Positions 1-10,475 of a stretch of DNA of 64,000 nt are shown piece by piece. This DNA is from Spodoptera frugiperda (Eukaryota > Arthropoda > Insecta > Lepidoptera > Noctuidae). Positions within the stretch are counted from its first letter, which is position 1. Each line of letters begins with the position of its first letter. The stretch spans positions 4,840,001 to 4,904,000 of the forward strand of contig NC_064229.1 in assembly GCF_023101765.2 (NCBI RefSeq), in the 5' to 3' direction. A program made the translations under genes and the position numbers. A model generated the notes under the pieces. That model had not been told where the DNA came from, did no database searches, and saw only the letters and a program-made list of their open reading frames with translations.

Positions 1-58
1 ATTTTGAGCTTCCCGCTTCACTTCGCTCCACGTCATGCCGATGCCCGCCGCTTCCGCC

Positions 59-212
59 ACTATTGCCATATACTGGACACAATTCCAGACTCCGTGCTAC
101 CACTGAGAAATTTTCGTAAAAGCGAAAAAAGCCCAGTAATATTTTGTCTAACCCGGGAATCGAACCTGAGACCCCTTGCACTTGCGACCACTCGACCAAC
201 GAAGCAGTATCA
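59..212 (-). mobile_element. tRNA-derived SINE, 5' part (minus strand)
   Basis: The tRNA-like head lies at about 159-212 on the minus strand. It carries the reverse complement of an RNA polymerase III B-box (ggaatcgaacc) and of an A-box (ccactcgaccaacg). The body continues leftwards through the segment containing tactgggctttttt, which is shared with the SINE at 8431-8729. It is read as a SINE head and not as a tRNA gene because the same head plus body recurs elsewhere in the window. Confidence 0.7.
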
Positions 213-254
213 GTAAGTATACTTCTCTTGTGTGTACTCTATAACTGTCAGGAT

Positions 255-805
255 GGTGCCAATGTTCGACAGCGGAGTTGCAACATGAGCTATCCGCCCA
301 TCACATACTCTGGGAGTGTGGTCTCTGGCAATCTGAGCGTAACACTATGTTAGATAATTTAATTGTTTCATCAGGTGTAGTCTATTATACGGACCTTGTG
401 GAGTCTAGAACGAATTTCCGTGCGTTTAGGCGTTTTTGCCATACCTATTATTGGAAGCAAGTATAACAGCTCACACATAGGACCCACTTAGTTTTAAGTC
501 AAATTTCCGTGGTGCTTGGCGACTGGGCTTCTCCCAGTTGTGGAGTCTCTTTGTGCCTTAAGGCTTAAGTCATTCTGTCTCCTGCATTAAATTCACCGAG
601 GGAAGTGGAAACTATCGTTTTCTTTTCTTCTCCTCTAATAATATCTTCTGATTTATTTCGTTGCGGGATCCAAGACAGTCATTCATGTCCCTGGGACGCG
701 CCGGACTTCAATGTTCCGGTGTTTTCATGGTTGTATCTACTGTAGATCCTGGCTTACAGGAGTTGCAGCGGTGTGAGAGGTTGTGGCGGGCTTGTCCCTA
801 AAAAA
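255..805 (+). mobile_element. 3' end of a non-LTR retrotransposon (LINE), with poly-A
   Basis: An open stretch at 278-466 encodes a peptide with AHHILWECGLW and RFCHTYYWKQV. This resembles the cysteine/histidine-rich C-terminus of R1/I/Jockey-type LINE ORF2 proteins (HxLWEC, then an RFCH-like end). It stops at 466. A 3' UTR of about 330 bp follows and ends in an A-run at about 801-816. The rest of the element is missing, so this is a 5'-truncated copy. The clade is uncertain. Confidence 0.55.
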
Positions 806-816
806 AAAAAAAAAAA

Positions 817-1169
817 CTGTCAAGATGGCTCCATACACCTACGCTCGGCTCCACACTGCCCCACGCTTCTCCCTACGGGCTCCACTCTGCTCCTCAAGTT
901 CTCATGTGGCCCTTCACTGCACACTCCACTTCTCCCAGCTACATAGCTCAGCTAGCTCCCTACAACGTTCGTCTCTGCGCAGCTATAGTGGAAACACCTA
1001 CCTACTTACACGGTTCTGCTTTCCTGAACTCCGCGCGGCTCCGCTTCCATGAAAACTCACCTTTTTTTTGAGGGGGGAAAATCATCCAATGACACTTTCC
1101 TACTCTTGCTTTTCGAGCCGGAGCCCCGGTAAACCCGCTAGGTAGTCCGCAGCTCCAGATCAGGCATCA
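817..1169. repeat. Unclassified sequence with a minus-strand dispersed repeat at about 1058-1150
   Basis: 817-1057 is C-rich and shows no supported gene. 1058-1150 is the minus-strand version of a short dispersed repeat. Its plus-strand form runs from 'cctagcgggtttaccggggc' to an A-rich tail after 'gattttcccccc', as at 29801-29940, 39590-39740 and 47214-48033. The A-rich tail suggests a retroposed 3' end. Confidence 0.5.
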
Positions 1170-1174
1170 GCCCT
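1170..1174. repeat. Target-site duplication (left) of the BEL/Pao element
   Basis: GCCCT immediately precedes the TG of the left LTR and recurs immediately after the CA of the right LTR at 7847-7851. A 5-bp duplication is usual for BEL/Pao integrase. Confidence 0.9.
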
Positions 1175-1402
1175 TGTTCGTGATGAATCAAACAAGCTTG
1201 AAGTTTTCCATAAAACATTTACTCTAGTTTTTAAACAATTATAATAAAATATTATTGGAACGTACAGCGTGAGGCCATGTTGGCTAGATAGAATGAATAA
1301 TGAATGAAAATGAGTGAACGTGTGAATGTATGCCACAGATTATATATATTAATTATTGTGGATGAATGAATGTGTCATCGATGAATGAATGTGTCGCAGA
1401 CA
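1175..1402 (-). repeat. BEL/Pao LTR (3' LTR of the minus-strand element)
   Basis: 228 bp from TGTTCGTG to CGCAGACA, matching 7619-7846. A short purine stretch just inside it (minus strand, next to 1403) is only a weak polypurine tract. Confidence 0.93.
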
Positions 1403-1444
1403 TCCTCGGGGGCCTTGAAAGCTCTAGAGGAAGCTTTCAAGATT

Positions 1445-3901
1445 CTATGCCGTGCAGTCATCTGGTGAAGGCAGCAAACACAATCTGTTGATAGCTCGTC
1501 GTACGGTGCCTTGTGAAGTGGATACATCAGCGACGCGAGGCACACCGTCAGTACCGGGAAATAACTTTGAGACTCTTCCAAGGCGCCAACATAGGGGAGG
1601 AGTCCCATCATCCTTGATGAGGACTAGGTCGTCTACCTTCAGTTCTCGACACCGCACCTTCCACTTTGTGCGTTGCTGGAGCTCCGTGACGTACTCTGTT
1701 GACCATCGCTTCCAAAAGTGCTGACGAGCTTGCTCCAATCGCTGAAAACGGTCTAGACGATTTGTGCTATAGTCCAGTAGGTACGGTGATGGCAAAGACG
1801 TTAGTGGCCTACCAATTATAAAGTGGCCCGGGGTGAGCGGAGATAGGTCTTGTGGAGAGGGACTTAAAGGACATAAAGGACGGCTGTTAAGTATCGCCTC
1901 GATCTGAGCAAACAGCGAACTCAATTCCTCGAGAGTCAAGTGAATATTTTTTAGGACTCTGTATAAGTGGAATTTCGCTGACTTGACTCCGGCTTCCCAG
2001 AGACCACCAAAGTGAGGAGCGTATGCTGGTGAGAAGCGGAATTCAATGCCTTCGCGAGATGCAGAGTCTTTAATGGAGTCGCTATTAGACTCGAGGAAAG
2101 AATTTATTTCCTTGGCTGCTGCAACGAAATTTCTACCATTGTCGCAGTAGATGACCTTTGGTTTACCCCTACGAGCTATAAATCTTTTTAATGTAAGTAA
2201 AAATGCCTCCATTGATAAGTCGCTGACTAACTCTAAATGAACGCATTTGTAGCGAAAGCAAATGAAGATACATAGGTAACTTTTAGTTATTTTACAGCCG
2301 CGCCCTTTGCGGTCTGTTATAAGAAATGGGCCGGCAAAGTCGGTACCTATAGTGGAGAAGGGGAAATCAGTTTCAACGCGATCTGCAGGTAAGTTTCCCA
2401 TAATATTATCCATAGTGCGAGCATTGAATCGACGACAGGTTACACATTCGCGTGCTGCACGTCTGGCTAGATTCTTGCCTCCTACAGGCCAATAACGTTC
2501 TCTAATAGATGCCAGGAGATGCTGAGGACCGGCGTGCAACAAGCGTAGGTGCTCCTGTTTGAAAATTAATTTTGTTAAAAAATGATTTGCATGTAATAAA
2601 ATAGGATGACGTTTGTCATACTGATAAGAAGATGACTCGATGCGTCCGCCGACTCTTAAAATTCCATTTTCGTCTAAAAATGGATTAAGAGAAGCGAGCG
2701 CGGCTTTAGAATTTAAAGATTTACCTTTTCCTAGCTGTTCTAATTCTATAGGAAAGGAATCTTTCTGGGCTAACTTTATAGCGACGCTGTGGGCGTTTTC
2801 TAATTCAGAAACTTGAAGTGGACCTCGTAATCTGTTTGATTTTATATTTGATCTACAGTTTTTGACGAACCTTAAAACTCTAGCTAGAACCCGAATAAGA
2901 GTGGTTAAATTAGAATATTTTGCTAAATTTTCAGACAAATCTGGCATGGAAGATGCATCCTCCCCCCCTAAAGTGTGATGGGTCTTAAGCTCTGGCAACT
3001 CTATAGAGTCCGCAGTATAGGCGGGCCAGGAATCTTCGGATTCCAAAAGGAACGATGGACCGTTCCACCATATAGAGAGATCTGTTTGGTCCGGATCGAC
3101 ACCACGCGAGACTAGGTCAGCCGGGTTGACAGAAGTGGGAACATAACGCCAGTCTGAAGGGTTTGATAGTTCATTTATAGCAGCTACCCTGTGGGCAACA
3201 AACGTTTTGGTTTTATTAGAGTTAAGCCAACCTAACACAACTTTAGAGTCTGTCCAATACACTTGACGCTCAATAGGGCAACGTAATGCGGCTAAAACTG
3301 TAGCAGTTAGTTGGGCTCCTAATAGGGCAGCGCAGAGTTCGAGCCGTGGTATTGTCGTGGGTTTGATAGGTGCAACCCGCGATTTTGCACATACTAGGTT
3401 GACCTGTACAACGCCACTAGCAGAAATAGACCTCAGATAAATACAGCTGCCAAAAGCCCGCTGCGAAGCGTCACAGAAACAATGTATCTGTACAAAAGAT
3501 GCGTTATCAATTAAAATACATCTAGGAATTTTTAAAGAAGACAAACATGAGGATTTAGTAGAAAACTTTAACCAGGAATTCCTTATTTCTGGAGGAACTG
3601 GTTCATCCCAATCCATTTTATGACTCCATAACTCTTGTAGTATTATTTTAGGTTTGATTGTGAAAATAGACAGAAGACCAAGAGGATCAAATATTTTAAA
3701 TGTTGAGGAAAGTATAGTTCTCTTTGTGACATTTTCAGAAGCCGAAACATTATGCTGAAAGTGAAATTCGTCGGAAGACGGCGTCCAACCTATTCCTAGC
3801 GTGCTAGTTGCATTACTAATCATAAGATTACCACTTTCCAGGTCAACGGAGTCCGCGAGTAACTTGGGTAAGTTTGACCGATATTTGCGTAGATGAAACA
3901 T
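1445..3901 (-). CDS. BEL/Pao pol, second part: RNase H, integrase and C-terminal DUF5641-like region
   Basis: This 818-aa frame continues the polyprotein begun at 6639. It holds the end of the RT/connection region, then RNase H (DSKVVLGWL near residue 220), then the integrase zinc-binding region (paired His near 445-453, CxxC in ECVTCRRF), then the integrase core. The catalytic acidic residues appear in GTDFAGPF (about 522), YCDNGRNF (about 583) and GGLWEAGVKSAK (about 632). The C-terminal stretch around residues 740-790 matches the DUF5641 region typical of BEL/Pao. The methionine at 3901 is unlikely to be a true start, because homologous sequence continues upstream in the other frame. The protein would act in reverse transcription and genomic insertion. 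Confidence 0.88.
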   Translation of the reverse strand: MFHLRKYRSNLPKLLADSVDLESGNLMISNATSTLGIGWTPSSDEFHFQHNVSASENVTKRTILSSTFKIFDPLGLLSIFTIKPKIILQELWSHKMDWDEPVPPEIRNSWLKFSTKSSCLSSLKIPRCILIDNASFVQIHCFCDASQRAFGSCIYLRSISASGVVQVNLVCAKSRVAPIKPTTIPRLELCAALLGAQLTATVLAALRCPIERQVYWTDSKVVLGWLNSNKTKTFVAHRVAAINELSNPSDWRYVPTSVNPADLVSRGVDPDQTDLSIWWNGPSFLLESEDSWPAYTADSIELPELKTHHTLGGEDASSMPDLSENLAKYSNLTTLIRVLARVLRFVKNCRSNIKSNRLRGPLQVSELENAHSVAIKLAQKDSFPIELEQLGKGKSLNSKAALASLNPFLDENGILRVGGRIESSSYQYDKRHPILLHANHFLTKLIFKQEHLRLLHAGPQHLLASIRERYWPVGGKNLARRAARECVTCRRFNARTMDNIMGNLPADRVETDFPFSTIGTDFAGPFLITDRKGRGCKITKSYLCIFICFRYKCVHLELVSDLSMEAFLLTLKRFIARRGKPKVIYCDNGRNFVAAAKEINSFLESNSDSIKDSASREGIEFRFSPAYAPHFGGLWEAGVKSAKFHLYRVLKNIHLTLEELSSLFAQIEAILNSRPLCPLSPSPQDLSPLTPGHFIIGRPLTSLPSPYLLDYSTNRLDRFQRLEQARQHFWKRWSTEYVTELQQRTKWKVRCRELKVDDLVLIKDDGTPPLCWRLGRVSKLFPGTDGVPRVADVSTSQGTVRRAINRLCLLPSPDDCTA

Positions 3902-6639
3902 CCTTTTTCCAACTCGGAAGAGACTGAAAGAAGAATGTGACGCAACTCTTCCTCGCTGCTTGCACCGGTAAGTAGGTCATCGCAATATAGATCACTTTGA
4001 ATTATAGTTTTGATCTTCTGATCTGAACATTCTTCGCCTATCTGCCAAAGAGAACGAGTAGTAAGAAAGGAAGCACTAGCGAAGCCGTAAGTAACGGTGT
4101 TTAAACGAAGTGTCCTTAAAGGCTTATCCTCACTATCCCGCCACAGTATAAGTTGAAGATTGCGATCAGACTCTTTGAGAAGCACTGAGCGAAACATTTT
4201 CTCTATGTCTCCTGTCAGGACATACTTATGCTGTCTGAAACGAATTAATATATTAAATAATGGATCTTGCACTACTGGTCCCACCATTTGTAAATTGTTT
4301 ACAGAAACACCAGAAGAAGTGCGAGCCGAGGCGTCAAATACAACGCGTAACTTAGTCGACTCGCTTTGTTCCCGTATCACTGGGTGGTGGGGCAAGAAAT
4401 AGGCATTTAACGGTCTAGACTCCGGTGATTCGGATAGGTGACCTAACGCTTCATATTCGTCTATGAATTGACAATATTTTTGTTTTAATTCAGGTTGCTT
4501 TCGAAAACGAGCCTCTAAATTGAAAAATCTCTTTTTGGCTAAGTTATAGGAATTGCCTAAACAATCTATGCTGTCACGAAGTGGCAACCCTACACAGAAT
4601 TGACCAATATTAGTACGAGTAGTGTTGGCGAGATAATGTTGCTCACACAATTTTTCTTCGCTACTCGGGGGCTTTTTTTGAGGAAAATTCTCAAGTTCCC
4701 AGAACTTAGATAAGTCATCGTGTATGTTACTAGAAGTGTTTTTTGAGACAAAGTTGCACATGACTGACTCAGTTTTATTTTGATTAAAACAAGGCAATGG
4801 ACCCGTGACGAGCCATCCAAACTTTGAAGCCTGAAGCTTAGGGAAACCATGTCCTAACGAATGCTGCTGGGCACTAATAATATCCCAGAATAAGTCAGCA
4901 CCGATCAACATATTGACTGGGGATGGTTCATTTAAAGTGGGGTCTGCTAACTGAAAACCGTGAATATTCAATTGTTTTAAATCAAATTTTGATTTAGGTA
5001 CGTTGCCGGTAATTTGCGGCAAAACTAAACATGAAACTGTCACATTAAAGGAATTTGTCTCAGAGTGAATGCGTAGAATACAGCGTTCTGTGTTAATATT
5101 TAATTGAGTATTACCAATACCTACTATGGTAGTGTCTGATGGCTGAGGAATCAGGTTTAGATGACGCTTCACGGCCTCTGTAATAATTGTCAACTGACTC
5201 CCGCTGTCGAGCAAAGCTCGCACTATCATAGTCTCGTTTGTGGCAGGGTTGGTAACCTTTACTCGAGCAGTACACAAAAGTACTTCAGAAGAACATGTTG
5301 AGGACATACTAACAGAATTAACTGAATTAGAAATTTCTTTTTCTTCTGATTTGTGAAGAAGAGTATTATGCCGTAGCTTACAATGACGACATGTAGCTGA
5401 GAGGCGACAGCGTTTAACGACATGCCCAGGTCTCAAACAGTTCTCACATAATTTGTTAGAAGAAACAAAGGTTATCTTCTCCTCTAATGAGATGGACTTG
5501 AAAGATGGACACTCATATAAGCGATGGTTATTTTTACAAAATAAACATTCCGGTGTTTTAGAAGAAGAAGTGTTGTTTCCGTTTGGCACAGCCGCTACCA
5601 AAGACTTGGAACTATTAAGTTTGTTTTGATTACTAGATAATTGTTTTTGTTTATTATCTTGAGGGTCATGTTTATGGCGATAAACGGTTTCTAATACATC
5701 AGCGCGACGTTTAAGGAAACTGAAGAAATCATTAAGCGAAGGTATGTCACTCAAATTATTTATATGTTCTTCCCATTTAAAATATGTACTAGAACTTAAT
5801 TTACCAGCGATAAAGTATATAATTAAAACATCCCATTTGTCTGTAGGTAGCCCTAGTGAATTAAGTGCACGAAGGTTTTTAGTGATGTGGTCAATCACAT
5901 ATCTTAAAGACTTGTCATTTTCTTGAATATAATTAAAATTAAACAAAGATTTAAGGTGGTTATTTATCAACTGACGCTTGTTGTCGTACCGTTCGCATAA
6001 AAGTTTCCATGCTTCGGAATAATTATTATGAGAAACCTCCAAGTTAGCAATCACCCGAGCCGCTTCTCCCTCTAAATAAGATTGCAAGTAATGATATTTA
6101 TGAATGCTTTCAATCTTATTATTATTGTGAACTAACGAAACAAATGTTTCCTTAAATTCCAACCATTTGAAATACGTACCGTCAAAGTTTGGAATTTTAA
6201 TAACCGGTAACTTAAAACCCAATGCATTACAACTGTGATCGTTATGATGACACGTAGCTACAGACGGTTTACTTTGAGAATCACTTTCATTATCCTCAAC
6301 TTCAGAATGTTTCTTAATTAAGCTTTGGGCCGTCGCTATACAATGGTAGAAATCGTTTTCTATTAAATACCTAGTAACTAACTCGCTGCTTTGGTTTTCC
6401 TCGTTACTAATTTCTATAAGATTCTGCACCTCGTCAAATTCAACGAATAACGTCTCAATTTTGGATAACTTCAATGCGAGCTTATCTACTTCTAGTTTTG
6501 AAATGGATTCTACCAAAGCTAAACTGTCTAGACTTAACTTAAATTTCGTAACGCGCCCTCTAATAGAACCGCGTTTGGTTATCAATTCCTTTAACTTTAA
6601 AGATTCAGACATTGTAATAAACTCGCAATGAGCTAACAC
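3820..6639 (-). CDS. BEL/Pao gag-protease-reverse transcriptase, first part of the polyprotein
   Basis: A 939-aa frame. Residues about 150-320 resemble the gag DUF1759 region (FKLPVIKIPNFDGTYFKW). CCHC-type zinc knuckles follow at about 360-430 (CLFCKNNHRLYEC, CENCLRPGHVVKRC). An aspartic protease with the ALLDSGSQLTI active-site motif lies near 475. The RT domain has its catalytic YCDD near 885. The frame runs out shortly after the RT active site, ending in residues that do not resemble the family, and the homologous sequence resumes in a different frame at 3901. The break lies near a run of five A's at about 3902-3910. Either a disabling indel or a homopolymer sequencing error would explain it. 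Confidence 0.88.
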   Translation of the reverse strand: MLAHCEFITMSESLKLKELITKRGSIRGRVTKFKLSLDSLALVESISKLEVDKLALKLSKIETLFVEFDEVQNLIEISNEENQSSELVTRYLIENDFYHCIATAQSLIKKHSEVEDNESDSQSKPSVATCHHNDHSCNALGFKLPVIKIPNFDGTYFKWLEFKETFVSLVHNNNKIESIHKYHYLQSYLEGEAARVIANLEVSHNNYSEAWKLLCERYDNKRQLINNHLKSLFNFNYIQENDKSLRYVIDHITKNLRALNSLGLPTDKWDVLIIYFIAGKLSSSTYFKWEEHINNLSDIPSLNDFFSFLKRRADVLETVYRHKHDPQDNKQKQLSSNQNKLNSSKSLVAAVPNGNNTSSSKTPECLFCKNNHRLYECPSFKSISLEEKITFVSSNKLCENCLRPGHVVKRCRLSATCRHCKLRHNTLLHKSEEKEISNSVNSVSMSSTCSSEVLLCTARVKVTNPATNETMIVRALLDSGSQLTIITEAVKRHLNLIPQPSDTTIVGIGNTQLNINTERCILRIHSETNSFNVTVSCLVLPQITGNVPKSKFDLKQLNIHGFQLADPTLNEPSPVNMLIGADLFWDIISAQQHSLGHGFPKLQASKFGWLVTGPLPCFNQNKTESVMCNFVSKNTSSNIHDDLSKFWELENFPQKKPPSSEEKLCEQHYLANTTRTNIGQFCVGLPLRDSIDCLGNSYNLAKKRFFNLEARFRKQPELKQKYCQFIDEYEALGHLSESPESRPLNAYFLPHHPVIREQSESTKLRVVFDASARTSSGVSVNNLQMVGPVVQDPLFNILIRFRQHKYVLTGDIEKMFRSVLLKESDRNLQLILWRDSEDKPLRTLRLNTVTYGFASASFLTTRSLWQIGEECSDQKIKTIIQSDLYCDDLLTGASSEEELRHILLSVSSELEKGCFIYANIGQTYPSYSRTPLTWKVVIL

Positions 6640-7594
6640 AAACAGATGTTAATAGATAAAGAAATAGATATAATAGCATACGATACGCTCCTCGCTTTGT
6701 TGATCAGCTGGTGCTCACGGCTCGCGTCGTTTGCAATGCAATGGTAAGATGGGTCGGAGGGAGCGCCGGCAGTCAGATAACAGCGATGCTCAAGCGATGC
6801 CGTGTTATAAATAACAACGCACGATCTCTGAAACAGGTTAATCCGTGTGTCTTAGTGCACTGAAAACGACAACTAATCACTCGTATGACGAAGCGATGAC
6901 GGCTTATAAGTTTATTACTTTGAAAACTCGGGAGATATTTAGTATGTAAGAGATTTAATTGAGTGATAAATGGGAGAAAGAAGCGATAATAGTGGGATGA
7001 TTTGATAAAAATTGTTTAGTTTGAATAAACAAAAGAAAAATTTTAAGATGGCGGCGAGTATCTGAATAAGTGAAATTAATTAGGCGAATTTGTGTGAATC
7101 CTCTGAAAATTTAGACCTCTAGAGGTTAATTTGGTGAGGCAAAATAGACACAAATCGAAACGTAGGAATTTCACCTGACCTGAGAAACTAAGCTCGCTAA
7201 ATGCACTGATTAAGGGACAACACAATGGGCGTATTGGTAATATGGAACGAGCTCACTTTAAATAGGCAGCCAAACTGATCCTTTGCAATCCACAGGTAGC
7301 CAGCAGCACGTATGTAGCTATGAACTCGTTCTATGGTGGACCTTGCTCGATCGGGCTTCCGCGGTCCCAGCAGTTCTAAGAATGGCTTGGCGAAGACGGC
7401 GTTTTTTCGACCCAGGCAGTAGATTAGACTAGGAAGACTAGGTAGCAGGACTTCAGGCGCAGTGATCTTGGATTTTCAACACGGCCCGTTGCTGGTTTAG
7501 ATTAGATCGTCTTTTGTCGACGACGCGTCGTCGACGCCATCCACGCGTCCTCGATGCAGAACAACTGAGCAGCTGTTGGCTCCGCTTCGATGCA

Positions 7595-7613
7595 GGTCCT
7601 GTCACGGTCGCCA
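7595..7613 (-). other. Primer-binding site for reverse transcription (tRNA-Arg-like)
   Basis: Five bases inside the upstream LTR, the plus strand reads ggtcctgtcacggtcgcca. This looks like the 3' end of a eukaryotic tRNA-Arg including CCA, so the element's own strand carries the complement expected of a PBS. The tRNA identity is from memory and not from a search. Confidence 0.7.
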
Positions 7614-7618
7614 ATTCT

Positions 7619-7846
7619 TGTTCGTGATGAATCAAACAAGCTTGAAGTTTTCCATAAAACATTTACTCTAGTTTTTAAACAATTATAATAAAATATTATT
7701 GGAACGTACAGCGTGAGGCCATGTTGGCTAGATAGAATGAATAATGAATGAAAATGAGTGAACGTGTGAATGTATGCCACAGATTATATATATTAATTAT
7801 TGTGGATGAATGAATGTGTCATCGATGAATGAATGTGTCGCAGACA
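7619..7846 (-). repeat. BEL/Pao LTR (5' LTR of the minus-strand element)
   Basis: 228 bp, TG...CA, matching 1175-1402 with no differences that I can see by eye. It is followed by the GCCCT target duplication at 7847-7851. Confidence 0.93.
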
Positions 7847-7851
7847 GCCCT

Positions 7852-7998
7852 ACTCGGCCCCATCTGTGGTGGTCTGATGGCTCTTTGAGGCGCCACACGC
7901 ACGGGTCTGGTTCTGTTCGGGCGGTGAGCTACCCTTGCTCGCCGCCCGCAGGCCCGCACTTACGGTGGCCGGAGATCGTCCCGCGGTTACATTGTTGC
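7852..7998. repeat. LINE-derived fragment interrupted by the BEL/Pao insertion
   Basis: The stretch around 7916-7985 (gcggtgagctacccttgctc, ggcccgcacttacggtggc) closely resembles 10480-10530 in a second dispersed copy. The BEL/Pao element landed just left of it. Confidence 0.5.
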
Positions 7999-8171
7999 TA
8001 GAGATAAGTTATCGCAGATTGTATGTCTACTTAATTAGTTTACTTGTTATAATTAGAATGGGATGGGAAAGTTGTGTAGATATATTTTTGCTACATATTT
8101 ATTTAGGTTAATTATGTTTAAACTGATTGATATGTTTGAATGTCAGCATCCAACCAGTACATACAGTGTAC

Positions 8172-8405
8172 ACCTGGGGCCTTAGTCTGCTATTACAATT
8201 GTGTCAGAACGGTCGATCATTGAGCAGTGCAAGAGGGACGGAGCTATGTAGGTTGTATAGCTCCGTCCCTCTACACAAACCTACAAAGTTTCAACTATGT
8301 AGGCCCAACAGTTTCGGAAATAAATGACTGTGACATACCGACGGACAGACAGACATGACGAATCTAAAAGGGTTCCGTTTTTAGTCATTTGGCTACGGAA
8401 CCCTA
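8172..8405. mobile_element. Composite MITE fragment sharing its left half with the hairpin MITE at 10323
   Basis: 8175-8240 repeats the left arm of the 10323-10475 hairpin (gggccttagtctgctattac onward). From about 8310 it changes to the reverse complement of another lepidopteran repeat end, with PyC-rich simple repeat and 'ggttccg' termini. The same end is seen in plus orientation at 47275. It has no coding capacity. Confidence 0.55.
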
Positions 8406-8430
8406 ATTACTCCAGATTATAATCAATCTG

Positions 8431-8729
8431 ACTGCCTCGTTAGCCGAGTGGTTGCAAGTGCGACTGCCGGGCAAGGGGTCTCGGGTTCGATTCCCGGGTC
8501 GGGCGAAGTATTACTGGGCTTTTTTCGGTATTTCGAAAATTTCTCAGTGGTAGCACGGAGTCTGGAAATGTGCCCGGTATATGGCAATAGGCTCACCACC
8601 TATTACATGGGACTTACAAAATAAATTGTGAAAAGTGGGTGTATACAGTGGCATTATGTGCCATAATGTGCACCTCTGCCTACCCCTTCGGGGATTAAAG
8701 GCGTGACGATATGTATGTATGTATAATCA
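8431..8729 (+). mobile_element. tRNA-derived SINE, near full length
   Basis: The head at 8433-8505 carries A-box-like (gttagccgagtggttgcaag) and B-box (ggttcgattcc) sequences. The body includes attactgggcttttttcgg, and the tail ends with ggggattaaaggcgtgacga and a short GTAT repeat. Head plus conserved body plus simple-repeat tail identifies a Pol III-transcribed SINE and not a tRNA gene. It is non-autonomous and depends on LINE machinery in trans. Confidence 0.8.
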
Positions 8730-10322
8730 ATCTCTATACAAACATCCCAATCCGTCCAGTAGTTTTGTCGTGAAAGATGAACAAACATGCATCCCCACAA
8801 GTTACAACGCAATATGTTTATAGTAGGATAGGAACCATAATAGTGTCTGACCACGAAATAAAATTATCGTCCTGAAAATGATTTCAATTTTAACAAAATA
8901 TGAAAGTGACAGTCGCCGCGTGGTGTGTCGCGGAATGCTGTTCGTGAATATGAACCTCTCGCGTGGCTTGAAACTAGTCGAGTTCCTCGTCAAACAGTTA
9001 CGTGAGTAAGCCGATATAAAGGTTGGCACATAACTTGGCAAGATTTTGTTATCATTTTTTTCAAGAAAATTACTTTATTAACTAAAAATACGCGGACGCG
9101 GACGTTCAATAGTCAGCGCAACGTCGCCGCGTCTGCGCACGATGCTTGTGAGGATCAACCCCTGTGCGATAGGCGGAAATTTCTTATTATTAAAAAAAAA
9201 TTCCAAGTTTATAAGATAATAATTAAAATATGAAAGAGACATTCGGCCTACTGTCTGCTACTTCTGCATAAAATGCTTGATTATATCATGAAATGGCCGC
9301 CATACATATAATTCACTTTCAGCAAAATAGTAATGTAATGGAGTTATTAAGCTTAATTAGCTTCATCGGCTCGCTAAAATGTGGTAGCACACATTTTCAT
9401 ACAATGTATCACATACTTGTATGTATCATGTGTGTAATTATTATGTAATTTATATTTAGGTAGTTGATGATCACATGGAAGGGTATTAAAAAGAATATTG
9501 ACTCGACTTTGCATAAGTGATTCACAAATACGCTGAATGGGAGTGAAAGAGATAGCGCTTTCATAACAAACTAATAACACGTATTTTTTTTATATAAAAA
9601 ACCCATAATCAGTAATACATAATTTACTATTGTAATTTTATTTTCCCATTAAAACCGTGGCAGATGCTTTTAGAACACCTTTATAACACAATGACAATAT
9701 AAAATTGTTTACATATTATGTAAACAATTTTATTATAAAAAAAACACATCTTTTGTTGTTTTAAAACTCAGATAAAAATGTTGGCAAGAGATGATCGTAA
9801 ACAATATAAAGTTTTATAAGGTCTTGTAATTTTTGTTATTATCATTGCTTCAATTTTATGTTGCACCTTTATTTCCATAGCTTTTCTTTATATTTTACGT
9901 TTCCATAAACGGTTGGGACGAACTAAGTGAGATGATGTTACTCAAATGTTTATGTTTCTCGTAAAGGAGTTGAAGTGTCGTTTGCATACCTATTCGCGGT
10001 TCTGTATAGGGATATAAGTCGTTTTTGAAATAGAAACTGTGAGCACTTAGAACTCTACGTGGATTTAAGCAGATAGTTAGTTAAGGATTAAACTATTGCA
10101 TTAACGGTTAACTTTTGTTACCGGAGTCTGTTTTTCTAGTTGGGTTTTATGCTGTCATTGTAACACAGAACGGATTTAAATGAAATTAGGTACAAATAGC
10201 TATAAAGATTATTAGCCAATAGTTGTGACCAGGAGGTTAGGGCGACCGCTGTGGTGCATGAGAGTGCGGCATCGAAAGACAATTGTTCACTAATTAACGA
10301 ACTTACGCTCGGGTATTTGTCT
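8730..10322. other. AT-rich intergenic DNA, no gene seen
   Basis: No ORF here resembles a known family, and all are short. The only notable structure is a near-perfect palindrome at about 9702-9734, with arms aaaattgttta and taaacaatttt. Short simple repeats are present. Confidence 0.6.
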
Positions 10323-10475
10323 GGGGCCTTAGTCTGCTATTACAATTGTGTCAGAATGGTCGATCACTGAGCAATGCGAGAGGTACGGAGCTATGTAGGT
10401 TGTATAGCTCCATCCCTCTTGCTCTGCTCAATGATCGACTATTGTGACACAATTGTAATAGCAGACTAAGGCCCC
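10323..10475. mobile_element. Hairpin MITE (foldback element), 153 bp
   Basis: The ends are inverted copies of each other: ggggccttagtctgctatta at the left and its complement taatagcagactaaggcccc at the right. Pairing continues inward with mismatches to about 10390. It has no coding capacity. A left half-copy lies at 8175-8240, showing that this is a dispersed repeat. The transposase family is not identifiable because no clear target duplication is visible. Confidence 0.75.

Larger units (their letters stand above)
1175..7846 (-). mobile_element. BEL/Pao LTR retrotransposon, complete in structure but with a frameshifted pol
   Basis: This is a 6.67-kb element on the minus strand. It is bounded by two 228-bp LTRs that begin TG and end CA, and by a 5-bp target duplication. 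Inside, reading right to left, are a primer-binding site, a gag-protease-RT reading frame (3820-6639) and an RNase H-integrase reading frame (1445-3901). By eye the LTRs show no differences, which implies a very young insertion. The flanks join to make continuous host sequence across the duplicated target. BEL/Pao elements usually encode one polyprotein. Here it is split inside the RT region, so this copy is probably not autonomous unless the frameshift is an assembly error. Confidence 0.93.

Noticed and set aside
3820..3910. Programmed ribosomal frameshift in BEL/Pao pol
   Set aside because: The change lies inside the RT region and not at a gag-pol border. The local bases do not form a canonical X XXY YYZ slippery site in frame.
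8431..8505. tRNA gene
   Set aside because: Box A and B are present, but the same head plus a conserved non-tRNA body recurs (59-212, 59719-59905), so it is a SINE. The same reasoning applies to 15466 and 56700.
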